From JBDKTH01 sp964558295 (GTDB lineage: Bacteria > Planctomycetota > Planctomycetia > Pirellulales > Thermoguttaceae): DNA of 64,000 bases. The notes under the pieces are model-generated. The model was not told the DNA's origin. It did no database searches and worked only from the letters and a program-made list of their open reading frames with translations. The stretch covers positions 1-64,000 of the forward strand of contig CAZLDQ010000002.1 of the NCBI GenBank assembly GCA_964558295.1. The letters run 5' to 3'. Position numbers and translations under genes: made by a program. How positions within the stretch are numbered: position 1 is the stretch's first letter; each line of letters opens with the position of its first letter. Shown here in pieces: positions 9,204 through 18,207 of the stretch.

Positions 9204-10349
9204 TCAGTGTTTTACAGCATGGGCCAATACCCGGCTGGCCGCAGCCACACCAGTGCCCAACGCAACCGCTTGCCCCATTTCCACCAGAACCAATTCGATG
9301 GCGGCGATCGCCGCGAGAACCTCCAACTCGTCGATCAGACCGAAATGGGCCAAGCGGAAAATCTTCCCCTTCAAGTGGCCCTGACCTCCAGCCAACTTGA
9401 TGCCGAAACGTGACTCCAAACGCTTGAGAAAACGCTTGCCGTCTACCTCCTCCGGAATGTAGACCGCGGTCATGCTGTCTGCCGGGCGTTCGGCAACTAG
9501 TCGCAGCCCCAGGGCATCCATCCCCGCCCGTGTGGCGGCAGCCAACGTCTTCACGCGACTCCAGACGTTCTCGATCCCCTCGGCCCGAAACAGCCGCAGA
9601 CTCTCGGCCATCGCAGCCACCAAACCAATCGCCGGCGTATAAGGCGTGTCAGAATCCCCGAGGGCTTTGCGGTACGCCAGCAGATCGAAATAGAAAGCCG
9701 GCCGGGCAATTGACTCAATCTGCCGCCAAGCAGCGGCGCTGACCGTGAGGAAGGCAAGCCCAGGCGGTCCCATCAGGGCCTTCTGCGAGCCGACCACCAG
9801 CACGTCGATGCCCCAAGCATCCGTACGACATTCTATCCCCCCTGCCCCACTGATGCCGTCAACGACCAGCAAGGTTGGCGTCGGCCCAACGACGCGTCCG
9901 ATCGCCTCGATATCATGCCCCACCCCGGTGCTCGTTTCCGAGAGCGTGGTAAACACAGCCACGGCGTCCGGATGCTGTTGGAGGAGCTTGGCCACTTCCG
10001 CGGCCTGAAATGCCTGTCCCCAGGGTACCTCGTAACGAACGACCTCGATACCGTAAACCTCGGCGATTTTGCGCCAGCGTTCGGCGAATTTGCCGGATTC
10101 CAAGACAATCGCCTTGCCGCTGCGAGGCACCAAGTTGACCACGGCGGCCTCCATCGCCCCAGTCCCCGAACTGGTCAGAATCAATACGTCGTTCTGGGTC
10201 TGGAGAACGTATTTCAACCCATCGAGCACCTCGCCCAACAACGTACGAAACTCATCGGTGCGATGGTGCCGGATCTGCCGAGCCAAGGCGAGTCGCGCCT
10301 GCTCCGGAACCTGGGTCGGACCAGGGGTCATGAGGCGATATTTCGGCAT
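9204..10349 (-). CDS. Class V aminotransferase, alanine/serine-glyoxylate (or phosphoserine) type
   Basis: PLP-dependent aminotransferase of 381 residues. The start at 10349 gives MPKYRLMTPGPTQVP, the characteristic N-terminus of the alanine-glyoxylate/serine-pyruvate family; the 45 upstream in-frame residues look non-coding. The PLP lysine lies in VVGSQKALMGPPG, the Asp contacting the cofactor in VVDGISG, and SSGTGAMEAA binds phosphate. Directly downstream is serA. Two roles fit: serine-glyoxylate or alanine-glyoxylate transamination, or use of phosphohydroxypyruvate in place of a SerC-type enzyme. The second idea rests only on adjacency to serA. Confidence 0.88.
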   Translation of the reverse strand: MPKYRLMTPGPTQVPEQARLALARQIRHHRTDEFRTLLGEVLDGLKYVLQTQNDVLILTSSGTGAMEAAVVNLVPRSGKAIVLESGKFAERWRKIAEVYGIEVVRYEVPWGQAFQAAEVAKLLQQHPDAVAVFTTLSETSTGVGHDIEAIGRVVGPTPTLLVVDGISGAGGIECRTDAWGIDVLVVGSQKALMGPPGLAFLTVSAAAWRQIESIARPAFYFDLLAYRKALGDSDTPYTPAIGLVAAMAESLRLFRAEGIENVWSRVKTLAAATRAGMDALGLRLVAERPADSMTAVYIPEEVDGKRFLKRLESRFGIKLAGGQGHLKGKIFRLAHFGLIDELEVLAAIAAIELVLVEMGQAVALGTGVAAASRVLAHAVKH

Positions 10350-10526
10350 CCTAGAGACTCCCCACGCAGTTCGCCGACCACAGGAGATCATCCACTCTGC
10401 ACGGCCGGCAGAAGATGAGATTCTACCCGACCGGTACGGATTTGGCGATGGGGGATCCAACCTGCCGTTTGCGGCAAGTGACAAGAAAACGGGCCCAGGT
10501 TCACAAGCCCCCGAGGGAAACGCTGC

Positions 10527-11297
10527 TTAGCGACGCACCGCCCCCCCTCCTGTGGCAGTCCGACTCTGCCCCGAGGCCTCCACCGGGGAGTTAATTCCGA
10601 CCACACCGGTATTCAATCCAGATTGAAGGGCCATCATGCGAGCCGCTACATCGGGCTGGAAGCGGTTCAGGGCCAAAGAGCGTTGGTAGTCCTCCAGGGC
10701 TTGCCCCGTGTCACCCATCTGCTCGCGCAGACTCCCAAGTGCAGTCAAGGCCCGCGAATTGGTATGATCCACGGCCAGTGCTTCCAACAGACGTTCCTTG
10801 GCCGCCTTGGCGTTGCCCGATTCCTGATAGAGCCGGGCCAGTTCGATCTTCGGATCGGCCAACATCGGCTGCCGAGCCGCCCAGTCTTCGATGAGCCGGA
10901 AAGCCGCATCAGTGCGTCCCTGCTGGACCATGAGCACGGCAAGCCCCCGATAACACTCGGTGTGATCGGGATTGCGATCGCGGCACATCAGATAATAGTG
11001 CTCCGCTTGCTTCAGATCAGACGGCGTGTTCTGGACCGATCCCAAGCGATGATACACGGCCGCCATATTGTAGTAGCTATCCGCGTTGTTCGGATCAGCA
11101 TTAATAGCCTGATGAAACTGCTGGATTGCTTCCTGGTAGCGAGCTTGCTGAAACAGCCGCACCCCTTCCGCATTCCGACCTTGCGCAGCAAAACTCCCAC
11201 AACCCGAAGCCAGAGCCAGACAAAACCAGACTACGGTCATTCGGGCTGAAGGGAGTGCGAAATCCGTATCGCGACGGGTCGCTAGTTTTGTTGCCAC
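10527..11297 (-). CDS. TPR-repeat lipoprotein
   Basis: A 256-residue secreted protein. A hydrophobic N-terminal segment ends in a lipobox (ALASGC), so it is probably lipid-anchored. The Arg-containing N-terminus before it supports the long start; Met20 is an alternative. The rest consists of about five to six tetratricopeptide repeats (for example NAEGVRLFQQARYQEAIQQF and ALTALGSLREQMGDTGQAL). TPRs mediate protein-protein contact, and no enzymatic domain is visible. The C-terminal ~35 residues are low complexity (Gly/Ser/Arg). Its partner is not evident from the neighbours. Confidence 0.75.
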   Translation of the reverse strand: MATKLATRRDTDFALPSARMTVVWFCLALASGCGSFAAQGRNAEGVRLFQQARYQEAIQQFHQAINADPNNADSYYNMAAVYHRLGSVQNTPSDLKQAEHYYLMCRDRNPDHTECYRGLAVLMVQQGRTDAAFRLIEDWAARQPMLADPKIELARLYQESGNAKAAKERLLEALAVDHTNSRALTALGSLREQMGDTGQALEDYQRSLALNRFQPDVAARMMALQSGLNTGVVGINSPVEASGQSRTATGGGAVRR

Positions 11298-11428
11298 GTC
11301 GTTCGCGCCTCGCTGTCAGAACCGCTTCTCGAACCCCCCCCCAGTAAGCCCCGAGAGGTCGCAGGGGCGGGAAAAGTGACGCGAGGATAGCGAACCGACT
11401 CCCAAGACGCAAGACCGGATTTCCCCGT

Positions 11429-11896
11429 TCAGTTCAGGCTTTCGGCAGGCTGCAAAGCGGAGAGATCGACGTCTTGCTTGGCAGGCAGGGCCTGCTCCTC
11501 GGCGGCTCGCTTCTCATAGCCCAGACCACGCAAGACCTCAAGGATCTCGCTGCAGGTGGGGAACATCCGGCCGCTCGATCGCTTGTACGCGTCCAGGGCG
11601 TTCATGAACTCGACTTCTTCAACCGAGTAATCCCGTTCACACGTCGTCGGGTCGATCTGACGACGCCGACTAACCTTGGCCCGCCGTTCCAGCTTGCGAC
11701 GCTCAACAGCCACCGGAATATCGACTTTCCGGCGATCCCCCCCCTTACGGCGATCCTCGTCCTTCCGACGGTCGACGGTCACCGTGAAGCAGTCATCAGC
11801 CGCACTGCTGGCCGCCCGAGAGGCCAACTTTTCGGCGGCGGTCTTGGTGGTGGTCTTGGTCGTCTTCTTGGGCACAGCTTTCTTCGCTTTGGCCAC
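11429..11896 (-). CDS. Small basic protein with Lys/Ala-rich head and DRRK repeats, function unknown
   Basis: 155 residues from a GTG start at 11896 preceded by GAAGGG. I do not recognise an established function. The N-terminal ~30 residues are Lys/Ala/Thr-rich, like histone H1-type bacterial tails. They are followed by charged repeats built on DRRK/ERRK ([17 protein letters not shown], then ERRKLERR). The C-terminal half is a plausible folded domain ([20 protein letters not shown], then [14 protein letters not shown]). The composition suggests nucleic acid binding, but this is inference. It is probably a lineage-conserved protein; a profile search would settle that. Confidence 0.65.
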   Translation of the reverse strand: MAKAKKAVPKKTTKTTTKTAAEKLASRAASSAADDCFTVTVDRRKDEDRRKGGDRRKVDIPVAVERRKLERRAKVSRRRQIDPTTCERDYSVEEVEFMNALDAYKRSSGRMFPTCSEILEVLRGLGYEKRAAEEQALPAKQDVDLSALQPAESLN

Positions 11897-12302
11897 GGAG
11901 TCTACCCTTCCAAAAAAATGAAACCCACGGGGAAACCTGCGTCACACATGTGCCCAACGGGCAGCATTGATGCAAAAAGACATCGACCGGAGCTCCTGGA
12001 AGACTAAACCACACAGGAAAAATAGCTAGTTTTGGCAATTTCTCCAAAAAGAACAGCTTCTCCCGATTGCGCAAAATTAACGGCCGTACAACCTCTCACC
12101 CTTGACAAAGTAAAGTGGCCAAGTATCGTCAGACGAAAGCCCTCTGCCCGCCACGATCTCTGCCGAAGAATATGGGCCGAGCGCAACATACCACCTTATA
12201 GAGGTATACGGCAACGAGATCCCCAACCTTCGGTAGTCACCGTGGGTTGGGTGAAAGAATTGGGAGCATGTCTCCCAAAGAACCGCCCATTCAGTGTCGA
12301 AA
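11897..12302. other. AT-richer intergenic region, no gene seen
   Basis: About 400 bases between two minus-strand genes are more AT-rich than their surroundings. I see no convincing ORF, RNA gene or intrinsic terminator. A perfect TTGACA at 12102-12107 on the plus strand has no -10 partner at suitable spacing and no plus-strand gene after it. A candidate minus-strand pair (TTGGAG, 17 bases, TATTTT, near 12027-12055) could serve the gene ending at 11429, but it is weak. Confidence 0.4.
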
Positions 12303-12569
12303 CTACGACGAGCGGCCGCGAATTGACTCGTTCACTTCGCGGCAGATATCACGCAGTTCGTGAATAGAAACGTCTTCAAGACGTTTACCGCGTTGGTCAA
12401 GCTTCTCATTGACCTTAACAGCGGTCTCTTGCATCATCGCATGCGTATCTTGGCTCCCACCGACGAGCATAAAGTTCTTGCCGCGCGTAAGACGCGTGTG
12501 CCCATCGTCGTTATCCAAGCCAAGCCCGAGCAACGCAGCAGAGTATTGACGATTACCCGCGGGTTTCAC
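12303..12569 (-). CDS. Small conserved-looking protein, function unknown
   Basis: 88 residues from a GTG start at 12569 with AAGGGAAGAGG a few bases upstream. The protein starts MKPAGNRQYSAALLGLGLDN and continues with alternating acidic and basic segments ending in a predicted helix (EDVSIHELRDICREVNESI). It has no signal peptide, membrane segment or recognisable catalytic motif. Ribosome-binding context and protein-like composition favour a real gene. I recognise no domain and cannot suggest a role. It lies between two minus-strand genes with gaps of about 400 and 190 bases, so it is probably transcribed alone. Confidence 0.65.
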   Translation of the reverse strand: MKPAGNRQYSAALLGLGLDNDDGHTRLTRGKNFMLVGGSQDTHAMMQETAVKVNEKLDQRGKRLEDVSIHELRDICREVNESIRGRSS

Positions 12570-12759
12570 GGAATGCCTCTTCCCTTTTAAGCAGCCCCCC
12601 CACCAATGAGAGGCTTACCGTGCCTTCTGTCCAAATCAAAGCCTGCTTCACACTTCAGAGCCTGCCCCTCCTTCGTATCGACCGACAGCCAGCCAAGGCT
12701 GCACAGTACACCTGTTATGATTATACCTTGGACCGTGGAGACCGAAAGCAGGACAAGGC

Positions 12760-13413
12760 TTAACGGCGGTTAAAAAACGCCTTAAGCACATTGGCTGCTG
12801 CTTCCCGACTATCCCCGAAATTCGCCGTCTTTTTGGGGAGTGCCGACAAACCAGGAGCCGTCGTGGTCTGCTTCATGGCTTCGCGTTGTTCCGTGTCCTT
12901 TGGCTCCTCGGATTGGGTATCCGAGGCAACCACAGCACGGTCTTTGGCCGGCGTTTCTGAGATCGTCTGGGTCTCGGCATGGGCCGAGCTACTCGATGAC
13001 GTGTCTCCGTCATTAAGCCAGTCGGCCAAGTCTAACTCATCGTCTCCAGCCGACTCCACCGTGCGAGCCGCTGCTTCGTGCACACTATGAACCTTCGGCT
13101 TCTTCTTGCCAGCCACATTGACCACAAGTTCTACCAGGAACTCCAATTGACCGATCGTCAAGCGATCGCCGTTTTTGAGTTCCTGCTCAGCCCGGATGCG
13201 ATCACCATTAACGAACGTGCCATTCTTACTGCCGAAGTCGCGTACCGCAACGTAACCGTCTTCGACAACAATCGCACAATGGTGCCGGCTGATCAGATCG
13301 CTACGTGGGCGCAGCTGGCAGTCTTCTGAACGGCCGATGATGAATTTCGGCCCGCTGACCGGAATTTTCTCACCGATATGTTTGCCGTTTGCAACGATCA
13401 GTTTGACGTCCAT
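12760..13413 (-). CDS. FHA-domain protein with disordered C-terminal region
   Basis: 217 residues. Residues 1-97 form a forkhead-associated domain: FIIGRSEDCQL, SDLISRHHC and DFGSKNGTFVNG contain the Arg, Ser, His and Asn residues that read phosphothreonine. The rest is Ser/Thr/Glu-rich and probably unstructured, ending with a short helical segment (DSREAAANVLKAFFNRR). Such proteins are usually adaptors in Ser/Thr kinase signalling, but no kinase gene is nearby. AGGGTAAGG lies upstream of the ATG. The leader contains an inverted repeat of the GACCAATG type (13486-13521). Confidence 0.88.
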   Translation of the reverse strand: MDVKLIVANGKHIGEKIPVSGPKFIIGRSEDCQLRPRSDLISRHHCAIVVEDGYVAVRDFGSKNGTFVNGDRIRAEQELKNGDRLTIGQLEFLVELVVNVAGKKKPKVHSVHEAAARTVESAGDDELDLADWLNDGDTSSSSSAHAETQTISETPAKDRAVVASDTQSEEPKDTEQREAMKQTTTAPGLSALPKKTANFGDSREAAANVLKAFFNRR

Positions 13414-13910
13414 CGCCTTACCCTACTCACAGAGGAGGTCTAGAACAGAACCTTCAATAAGTGCAAAAAGCAGCGCCTCTGTGATGACCAATGAACAGCC
13501 GAAGGGTAATGGGCATTGGTCCTCGTTCCGAACGTCAGATTAACAGATCGTCCTCTCCTTTTCAAGCTTTTCCAGAGACTCTAGCCAGGCTTACTCGCAG
13601 TCACCAACCCCAGAGCAGCCACGTTTATCACTCACTGCCCACGTGATGATCGTATCAACAATACCACCGATAGTCAAAGCAATTCAACGGCCATTCTGCT
13701 TTTCTTGGTGGGAAGACGAAAGCGTCCCACCATTAGGCGACTGTCTATTCTACGCCTGCCGAGGCAATCCCACCCGAAAAAGCCGGCCGGGGCAGGCTCC
13801 AAACACCACCAATAAGGCATCCTTTGTGGCGCTATGGTATGACACCACAAAGCTGCCAGACCACATCGACTGCAGCCCCTCCGCCTCCGGCCAAGCTGGC
13901 CGCAACGCAG
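13414..13910. other. Intergenic region with inverted repeats, no gene seen
   Basis: About 500 bases between the FHA gene and the lipoate ligase gene, both on the minus strand. It holds an inverted repeat GACCAATG/CATTGGTC (13486-13493, 13514-13521) and a 7-bp stem hairpin (13707-13713 with 13725-13731). A weak terminator-like element for the gcv-lipoate ligase operon lies at 13777-13798 on the minus strand: AGCC/GGCT, then five T. ORFs across it have no protein-like features. Confidence 0.45.
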
Positions 13911-14705
13911 TCACCGGCCTCGATTTCTGGTCCAGGACTCCACACTATACTTAGCATCGACCAGCCAAGCCGCCTGTTGGCATTCTTCGGCAGAAAGCGG
14001 CTCGAAATACCAGGCTAATCCCAACCGCGATGCGAGGACCTCACTCCAAATCTGGCAAAGCTGCTCGGCGTCCAAAGACACGCCGGCCAGCTCGACCAGA
14101 CCATCTAGCTCCGGCGCGGCCGGACTCCGGGCTAGAAGGATACTGCCATGTTGCAGGACAGCCCCACAGAGCCGTCGCTGCGCACTGCCGACCACTTTGG
14201 CGGTCCCGATCACCACGTCGCCCGGCGACCGGCGCTGAAAGCAGAGAAAGGGCGGTCTGCCCGCCTCTTCGGTCACCGCCCCCCCAAAAAAGGAAGCGTG
14301 TATCCCCATACCGGCCCAGAGATCAATCAGTGAGGCGTGCACGGCCTCATAGAGTCCGAGCCTGCCCGCAGCCAGTCGATGCCCCTTTGGCCAGACGCAG
14401 CTATAGGTCAGCTCCCGATCATGGAGGATGGCACCACCGCCACTGGCCCGACGGACAATGGGACAGTGCAGACTCGGCGGATGTTGTCCGCGATCATCAT
14501 AGGCTTGAAAGTAGCCCAACGATAACGTCGGCTCCTTCCAGCGATAGAACCGCCAGCAGCAGCAGCCGGTACGCTGAGCCCACGCCAAGAGGACCTCGTC
14601 GACTGCCATATTCCACGCCCCCGCGTCCGGCGGATCCACAATTAATCGACACGGGGAAAGAGAACCTGATGAACAGTCAAGACCAAACGGTGAATGCAAG
14701 GCCAT
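13911..14705 (-). CDS. Lipoate-protein ligase A family protein
   Basis: 264 residues of the LplA/LipB/BirA fold. The lipoyl-AMP binding motif RRASGGGAILHD (about 85-96) and the VIGTAKVVGSAQRR segment with the catalytic Lys are present. The N-terminal NMAVDEVLL motif is typical. It attaches lipoyl (or octanoyl) groups to carrier proteins. Its position 43 bases after gcvPB in the glycine cleavage operon makes GcvH the obvious target. The C-terminal accessory domain of E. coli LplA is absent, as in many LplA-like, LipM-like or LipL-like proteins, so true ligase and octanoyltransferase activities cannot be told apart here. Confidence 0.85.
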   Translation of the reverse strand: MALHSPFGLDCSSGSLSPCRLIVDPPDAGAWNMAVDEVLLAWAQRTGCCCWRFYRWKEPTLSLGYFQAYDDRGQHPPSLHCPIVRRASGGGAILHDRELTYSCVWPKGHRLAAGRLGLYEAVHASLIDLWAGMGIHASFFGGAVTEEAGRPPFLCFQRRSPGDVVIGTAKVVGSAQRRLCGAVLQHGSILLARSPAAPELDGLVELAGVSLDAEQLCQIWSEVLASRLGLAWYFEPLSAEECQQAAWLVDAKYSVESWTRNRGR

Positions 14706-14748
14706 TCGAGCACCACCCTACCCAATGCACCGCCCGTTCGCCAATTCA

Positions 14749-16221
14749 TCATTCATTATTTGCATTTTCCGCCTTCGTCCACCGTAGAATCGGCTTCCGT
14801 GCGGCCTGCACTTCGTCGGGGCGGCTGATCAGGGTGCTGTGAGGCGCTTCATGCAACAGATCGGCCGGCTCTTCGGTAATACGGAAGAGAGCTTCAACAA
14901 AGGCATCCATAGTGGCCTTGCTCTCCGTCTCAGTCGGCTCCATCATCAGGGCCTCGCGCACGACCAAGGGAAAATAAACCGTCGGAGCGTGGAAGCCATA
15001 GTCCAACAGACGTTTGGCGATGTCCATCGCGCAGATCCCTTTGTCAGCCTTTAGCGACGAAGCCGTGGCCACGAACTCATGCATCCCTCGATCACCAGCC
15101 GGTACGGGCAGGATATGCTTCACTCGACTGAGTAGATAGTTGGCATTAAGCACAGCGGTCTCCGACACGCGGCGCAGACCATCTGGGCCGTGAGTCATCA
15201 GATACGCATACATCCGCAGCAAGACGCCCACGCTGCCGAAGAAACTCCGCACGCGGCCAATCGACTTGGGCCGGTCATAGTCCAAGCGATAGCCGGTATC
15301 GTTGTGCACAACGATAGGCGCGGGCAGATAGGGGGCCAAGCGGTTGACCACGGCCACAGGCCCAGCACCGGGACCGCCGCCGCCGTGCGGACCGCTGAAG
15401 GTTTTGTGCGGGTTGTAGTGCATCATGTCGGCCCCAAAATCGCCGGGCCGAGTGATGCCGAGGATCGCATTCATGTTAGCCCCATCCAGGTAGACCAGCC
15501 CACCAACCTCGTGAACCATGCGACAGATCTCTTGGATTCGCCGCTCAAAAATCCCGAGCGTGTTCGGATTGGTGATCATCAGCACCGCGACTTCACGGTT
15601 GAGCTTGCTGGCCAGATCGTCAAGCTTGACCAGTCCTTGCTCGTCGCTTTTGACTTCGACCGTCCTGAACCCAGCCATCGCCGCACTGGCCGGATTGGTA
15701 CCGTGGGCCGTGTCGGGAATCAACACGGTCGTCCGTTTTTCTTGAAGGTCGCGGAAGTGGGCCGCGGCGACAAACAGTGCCGTCATTTCCCCATGCGCGC
15801 CGGCGGCTGGCTGCAGACTGCAAGCATCCATTCCGCCAATCTCTGCAAGCATCTCCTGCAACCGGTAAAGAACCTCTAACAGGCCTTGGATCGTCACCTC
15901 AGCCTGATAAGGATGCACGTCAGCAAAACCGGGGAGGTTGGCCAACCGATCGTTCCGCTTTGGGTTGTACTTCATCGTACAGGAGCCAAGCGGATAGAAG
16001 TGCGTATCAACCGACATATTGAGCGTCGACAGGTTGATAAAGTGCCGCGTGAGTTCCGGTTCGGTCAGCGAAGGGAGCGGCGGGGGAGCCGCAGAGACCG
16101 CTCCTGGCGGCAGCAACTTCTCCAGCGGTTGACGCGGCACATCGCAGGCCGGCAACTGGGCCACATCAACGCCCGGCTTGGATTGTTCACACAACAATTG
16201 GATAGCTTGCCTGTTTCGCAT
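14749..16221 (-). CDS. gcvPB: Glycine dehydrogenase (decarboxylating) subunit 2, P-protein beta
   Basis: Half of the split P-protein that decarboxylates glycine and passes the aminomethyl group to the lipoyl arm of GcvH. 490 residues from the ATG at 16221 (MRNRQAIQLLCEQSKPG), which matches known GcvPB N-termini; the track-length extension upstream does not. The PLP lysine lies in NPHKTFSGPHGGGGPG (Lys273), and the PLP-binding Asp in VYLDGANM (about 246). It follows gcvPA by 87 bases and is followed 43 bases later by a lipoate ligase gene. All belong to the gcvT-gcvH-gcvPA-gcvPB operon. Confidence 0.95.
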   Translation of the reverse strand: MRNRQAIQLLCEQSKPGVDVAQLPACDVPRQPLEKLLPPGAVSAAPPPLPSLTEPELTRHFINLSTLNMSVDTHFYPLGSCTMKYNPKRNDRLANLPGFADVHPYQAEVTIQGLLEVLYRLQEMLAEIGGMDACSLQPAAGAHGEMTALFVAAAHFRDLQEKRTTVLIPDTAHGTNPASAAMAGFRTVEVKSDEQGLVKLDDLASKLNREVAVLMITNPNTLGIFERRIQEICRMVHEVGGLVYLDGANMNAILGITRPGDFGADMMHYNPHKTFSGPHGGGGPGAGPVAVVNRLAPYLPAPIVVHNDTGYRLDYDRPKSIGRVRSFFGSVGVLLRMYAYLMTHGPDGLRRVSETAVLNANYLLSRVKHILPVPAGDRGMHEFVATASSLKADKGICAMDIAKRLLDYGFHAPTVYFPLVVREALMMEPTETESKATMDAFVEALFRITEEPADLLHEAPHSTLISRPDEVQAARKPILRWTKAENANNE

Positions 16222-16308
16222 TTCGCGGAATCCTTGGAAAGCACGCAGTACACAGTGAGTGGTGAGGGGAGTCATTTGGACACGGCACATGTGCCGTATT
16301 CTCGAATC

Positions 16309-17655
16309 TCAACGGGCGGGGGCCATAACAGCGGCCAACCGATCGATTTCGGACTTGGTCCGCTTTTCGGTAACCGCCACCAGGAGGCAGTCGGCCAGAT
16401 CAGGATACCAACGCGCGAGCGGCACCCCGGCGAAAACCCCTTGCTTCAAGGCCGTGTCCAGCCGATCGTCTACACGACCGTCTGCGACGCGCACGACAAA
16501 CTCTTTGAACGTCGGGCGATCAAAAACAGGCTGCAACGCCTTGTTCTCAGTGAGCCTGCCGAAAGCGTAATGAGACTTCTGCAAACACAGTTCGGCCACC
16601 GAGCGGAGCCCCGTGGGCCCCATGCTCGCCAGGTAGACAGCCGCCCGAAGGGCCATCAGCCCCTGATTGGTGCAGATGTTGCTCGTTGCCTTTTCGCGGC
16701 GGATGTGTTGTTCACGGGTCTGGAGGGTCAAAACCCAGCAGCGTTTGCCGCGACGGTCGACGGTCTGGCCGACCAACCGGCCAGGCATGCGGCGAACAAA
16801 CGGTTCACGGCAAGCCATGATACCCAAATAGGGGCCACCAAAAGCCATCGGATTACCCAACGCCTGCCCCTCGGCCACAACGATATCCGCCCCATACTCC
16901 CCCGGCCGTTTGAGCAGCCCGAGGCTAATTGGGTCGACCGACACAACCAGGAGAGCCCCAGCCTTGTGGGTAATCTCGGCCAATGTCTCGACCTCTTCCA
17001 GGCAGCCGAAAAAGTTGGGATGTTGCACCAGCACGCAAGCGGTCTGATCGTTCACTGCGGCAGCAAGATCTCCTGGCATCACCGCCCCACTGGGCGTCGC
17101 GAGCGTGACCAGTTCAACACCCAGGTTGGCGAGATAGGTGGCCAACACCTGGCGATACTCTGGATGCACGCTGTCAGCCAACACCACGCGTCCCCAGCGC
17201 CGGGTCGCCTCCAACGCCATCAACACGGCTTCCGCCACAGCACTGCCGCCATCGTAAAGACTGGCGTTGGAGACGTCCATGCCTGTCAATTGCGTGATTA
17301 GCGTTTGGTACTCGAACATCGCCTGGAGCGTGCCCTGACTAGCCTCCGGCTGGTAAGGGGTATAGGCCGTATAGAACTCGCTCCGCGAGGAAACGAAATC
17401 GACTAGGGCAGGGATGAAGTGGTCGTAGCTACCAGCGCCCAGGAAGGAGACCGACTGGCCAGCCGGACTGTTCTGGGCAGCCAAGGCGCCCAAGTGCGTC
17501 GAGAGCTCCAATTCACCCATGGCTGCCGGCAACTTCAAGTCACGCCGCAAACGCAACTCAGCCGGCACCATCTCAAAAAGCTCTTCCACCGAGGCAACGC
17601 CGATCGCATCGAGCATCGCTTGACGGTCGTCTGGTGTGTGGGGAATGTAAGGCAT
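16309..17655 (-). CDS. gcvPA: Glycine dehydrogenase (decarboxylating) subunit 1, P-protein alpha
   Basis: Partner of GcvPB in the two-subunit P-protein. The protein has 448 residues, normal for GcvPA. It begins MPYIPHTPDDRQAMLDAIG, and includes the conserved FLGAGSYDHFIPALV, TAYTPYQPEASQGTLQ and REKATSNICTNQGL segments. The alpha subunit keeps the fold type I architecture without the PLP lysine. It lies between gcvH and gcvPB on the minus strand. The 140-base gap to gcvH contains heptad repeats and an inverted repeat (see 17706-17777). Confidence 0.95.
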   Translation of the reverse strand: MPYIPHTPDDRQAMLDAIGVASVEELFEMVPAELRLRRDLKLPAAMGELELSTHLGALAAQNSPAGQSVSFLGAGSYDHFIPALVDFVSSRSEFYTAYTPYQPEASQGTLQAMFEYQTLITQLTGMDVSNASLYDGGSAVAEAVLMALEATRRWGRVVLADSVHPEYRQVLATYLANLGVELVTLATPSGAVMPGDLAAAVNDQTACVLVQHPNFFGCLEEVETLAEITHKAGALLVVSVDPISLGLLKRPGEYGADIVVAEGQALGNPMAFGGPYLGIMACREPFVRRMPGRLVGQTVDRRGKRCWVLTLQTREQHIRREKATSNICTNQGLMALRAAVYLASMGPTGLRSVAELCLQKSHYAFGRLTENKALQPVFDRPTFKEFVVRVADGRVDDRLDTALKQGVFAGVPLARWYPDLADCLLVAVTEKRTKSEIDRLAAVMAPAR

Positions 17656-17705
17656 GGGGCAACGGAAAGGACGAAGGATTAAGAGCTAAGGATAAAGGAA
17701 CAAAA

Positions 17706-17777
17706 ACCAATGACCAAGGAGAACTCGCGAAGAAGCAAACAGGCTTCCCTGTTGGTCATTGGTCATTAATGGTCATT
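17706..17777. repeat. GGTCATT heptad repeats forming an inverted repeat
   Basis: A perfect 12-bp inverted repeat (17706-17717, ACCAATGACCAA; 17752-17763) encloses 34 bases. Its right arm is part of direct heptads GGTCATT at 17754-17760, 17761-17767 and 17771-17777. The upstream stretch 17663-17700 also has loose AAGGA/TAAGGAT periodicity. The element fills the gap between gcvH and gcvPA. A related inverted repeat occurs at 13486-13521. Confidence 0.7.
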
Positions 17778-17795
17778 CTCTCCCTTCCGGCACGT

Positions 17796-18203
17796 TTAAT
17801 GCTCTTGGGCCTCTTCCGCACACTGCTTCTGATAAGCGGCGAAGTCCATCAGGTTGGCCAGGGCGGATTCGTCGGCGATGCGAGCCTTGATCAACCAGCC
17901 TTTGTCGTAGGGGTCCTGGTTGAGTTGTTCAAGGTTGTCGGCAATCGCCCGATTCACTTCAACGACTTCGCCATCGACGGGGCTGTAAAGGTCGCTCACG
18001 GCCTTGACCGATTCCACCTCGCCGAATGGCTGTCCGACGCTGATCTTACGGCCGACCTCGGGTAATTCGATGTAGACCAAATCCGTGAGGGCTTCCAGGG
18101 CAAAGGCGGTGATGCCCAGGGTGGCGGTCTTCGCACCAGACGGATCCGCCTGGACATAGACCCATTCGTGGGTCTTCGTATAAAGCAGCTCTTCGGGTTT
18201 CAC
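17796..18203 (-). CDS. gcvH: Glycine cleavage system H protein
   Basis: Lipoyl carrier of the glycine cleavage complex, 135 residues. The start is the GTG at 18203, four bases after the gcvT stop: AAGGA lies 8 bases upstream and the protein then begins KPEELLYTKTHEWV, as GcvH does. A longer frame upstream overlaps gcvT and is rejected. The lipoylation Lys is Lys67 in GEVESVKAVSDLYSPVDG. The tight gcvT-gcvH junction suggests coupled translation. Confidence 0.96.
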   Translation of the reverse strand: MKPEELLYTKTHEWVYVQADPSGAKTATLGITAFALEALTDLVYIELPEVGRKISVGQPFGEVESVKAVSDLYSPVDGEVVEVNRAIADNLEQLNQDPYDKGWLIKARIADESALANLMDFAAYQKQCAEEAQEH

Positions 18204-18207
18204 TGAA

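Noticed and set aside
12102..12130. Plus-strand promoter starting with TTGACA
   Set aside because: No acceptable -10 hexamer at 16-18 bases and no plus-strand gene downstream.
15886..17301. 471-codon plus-strand ORF over gcvPA/gcvPB
   Set aside because: Antisense shadow of the gcv operon with no recognisable domain.
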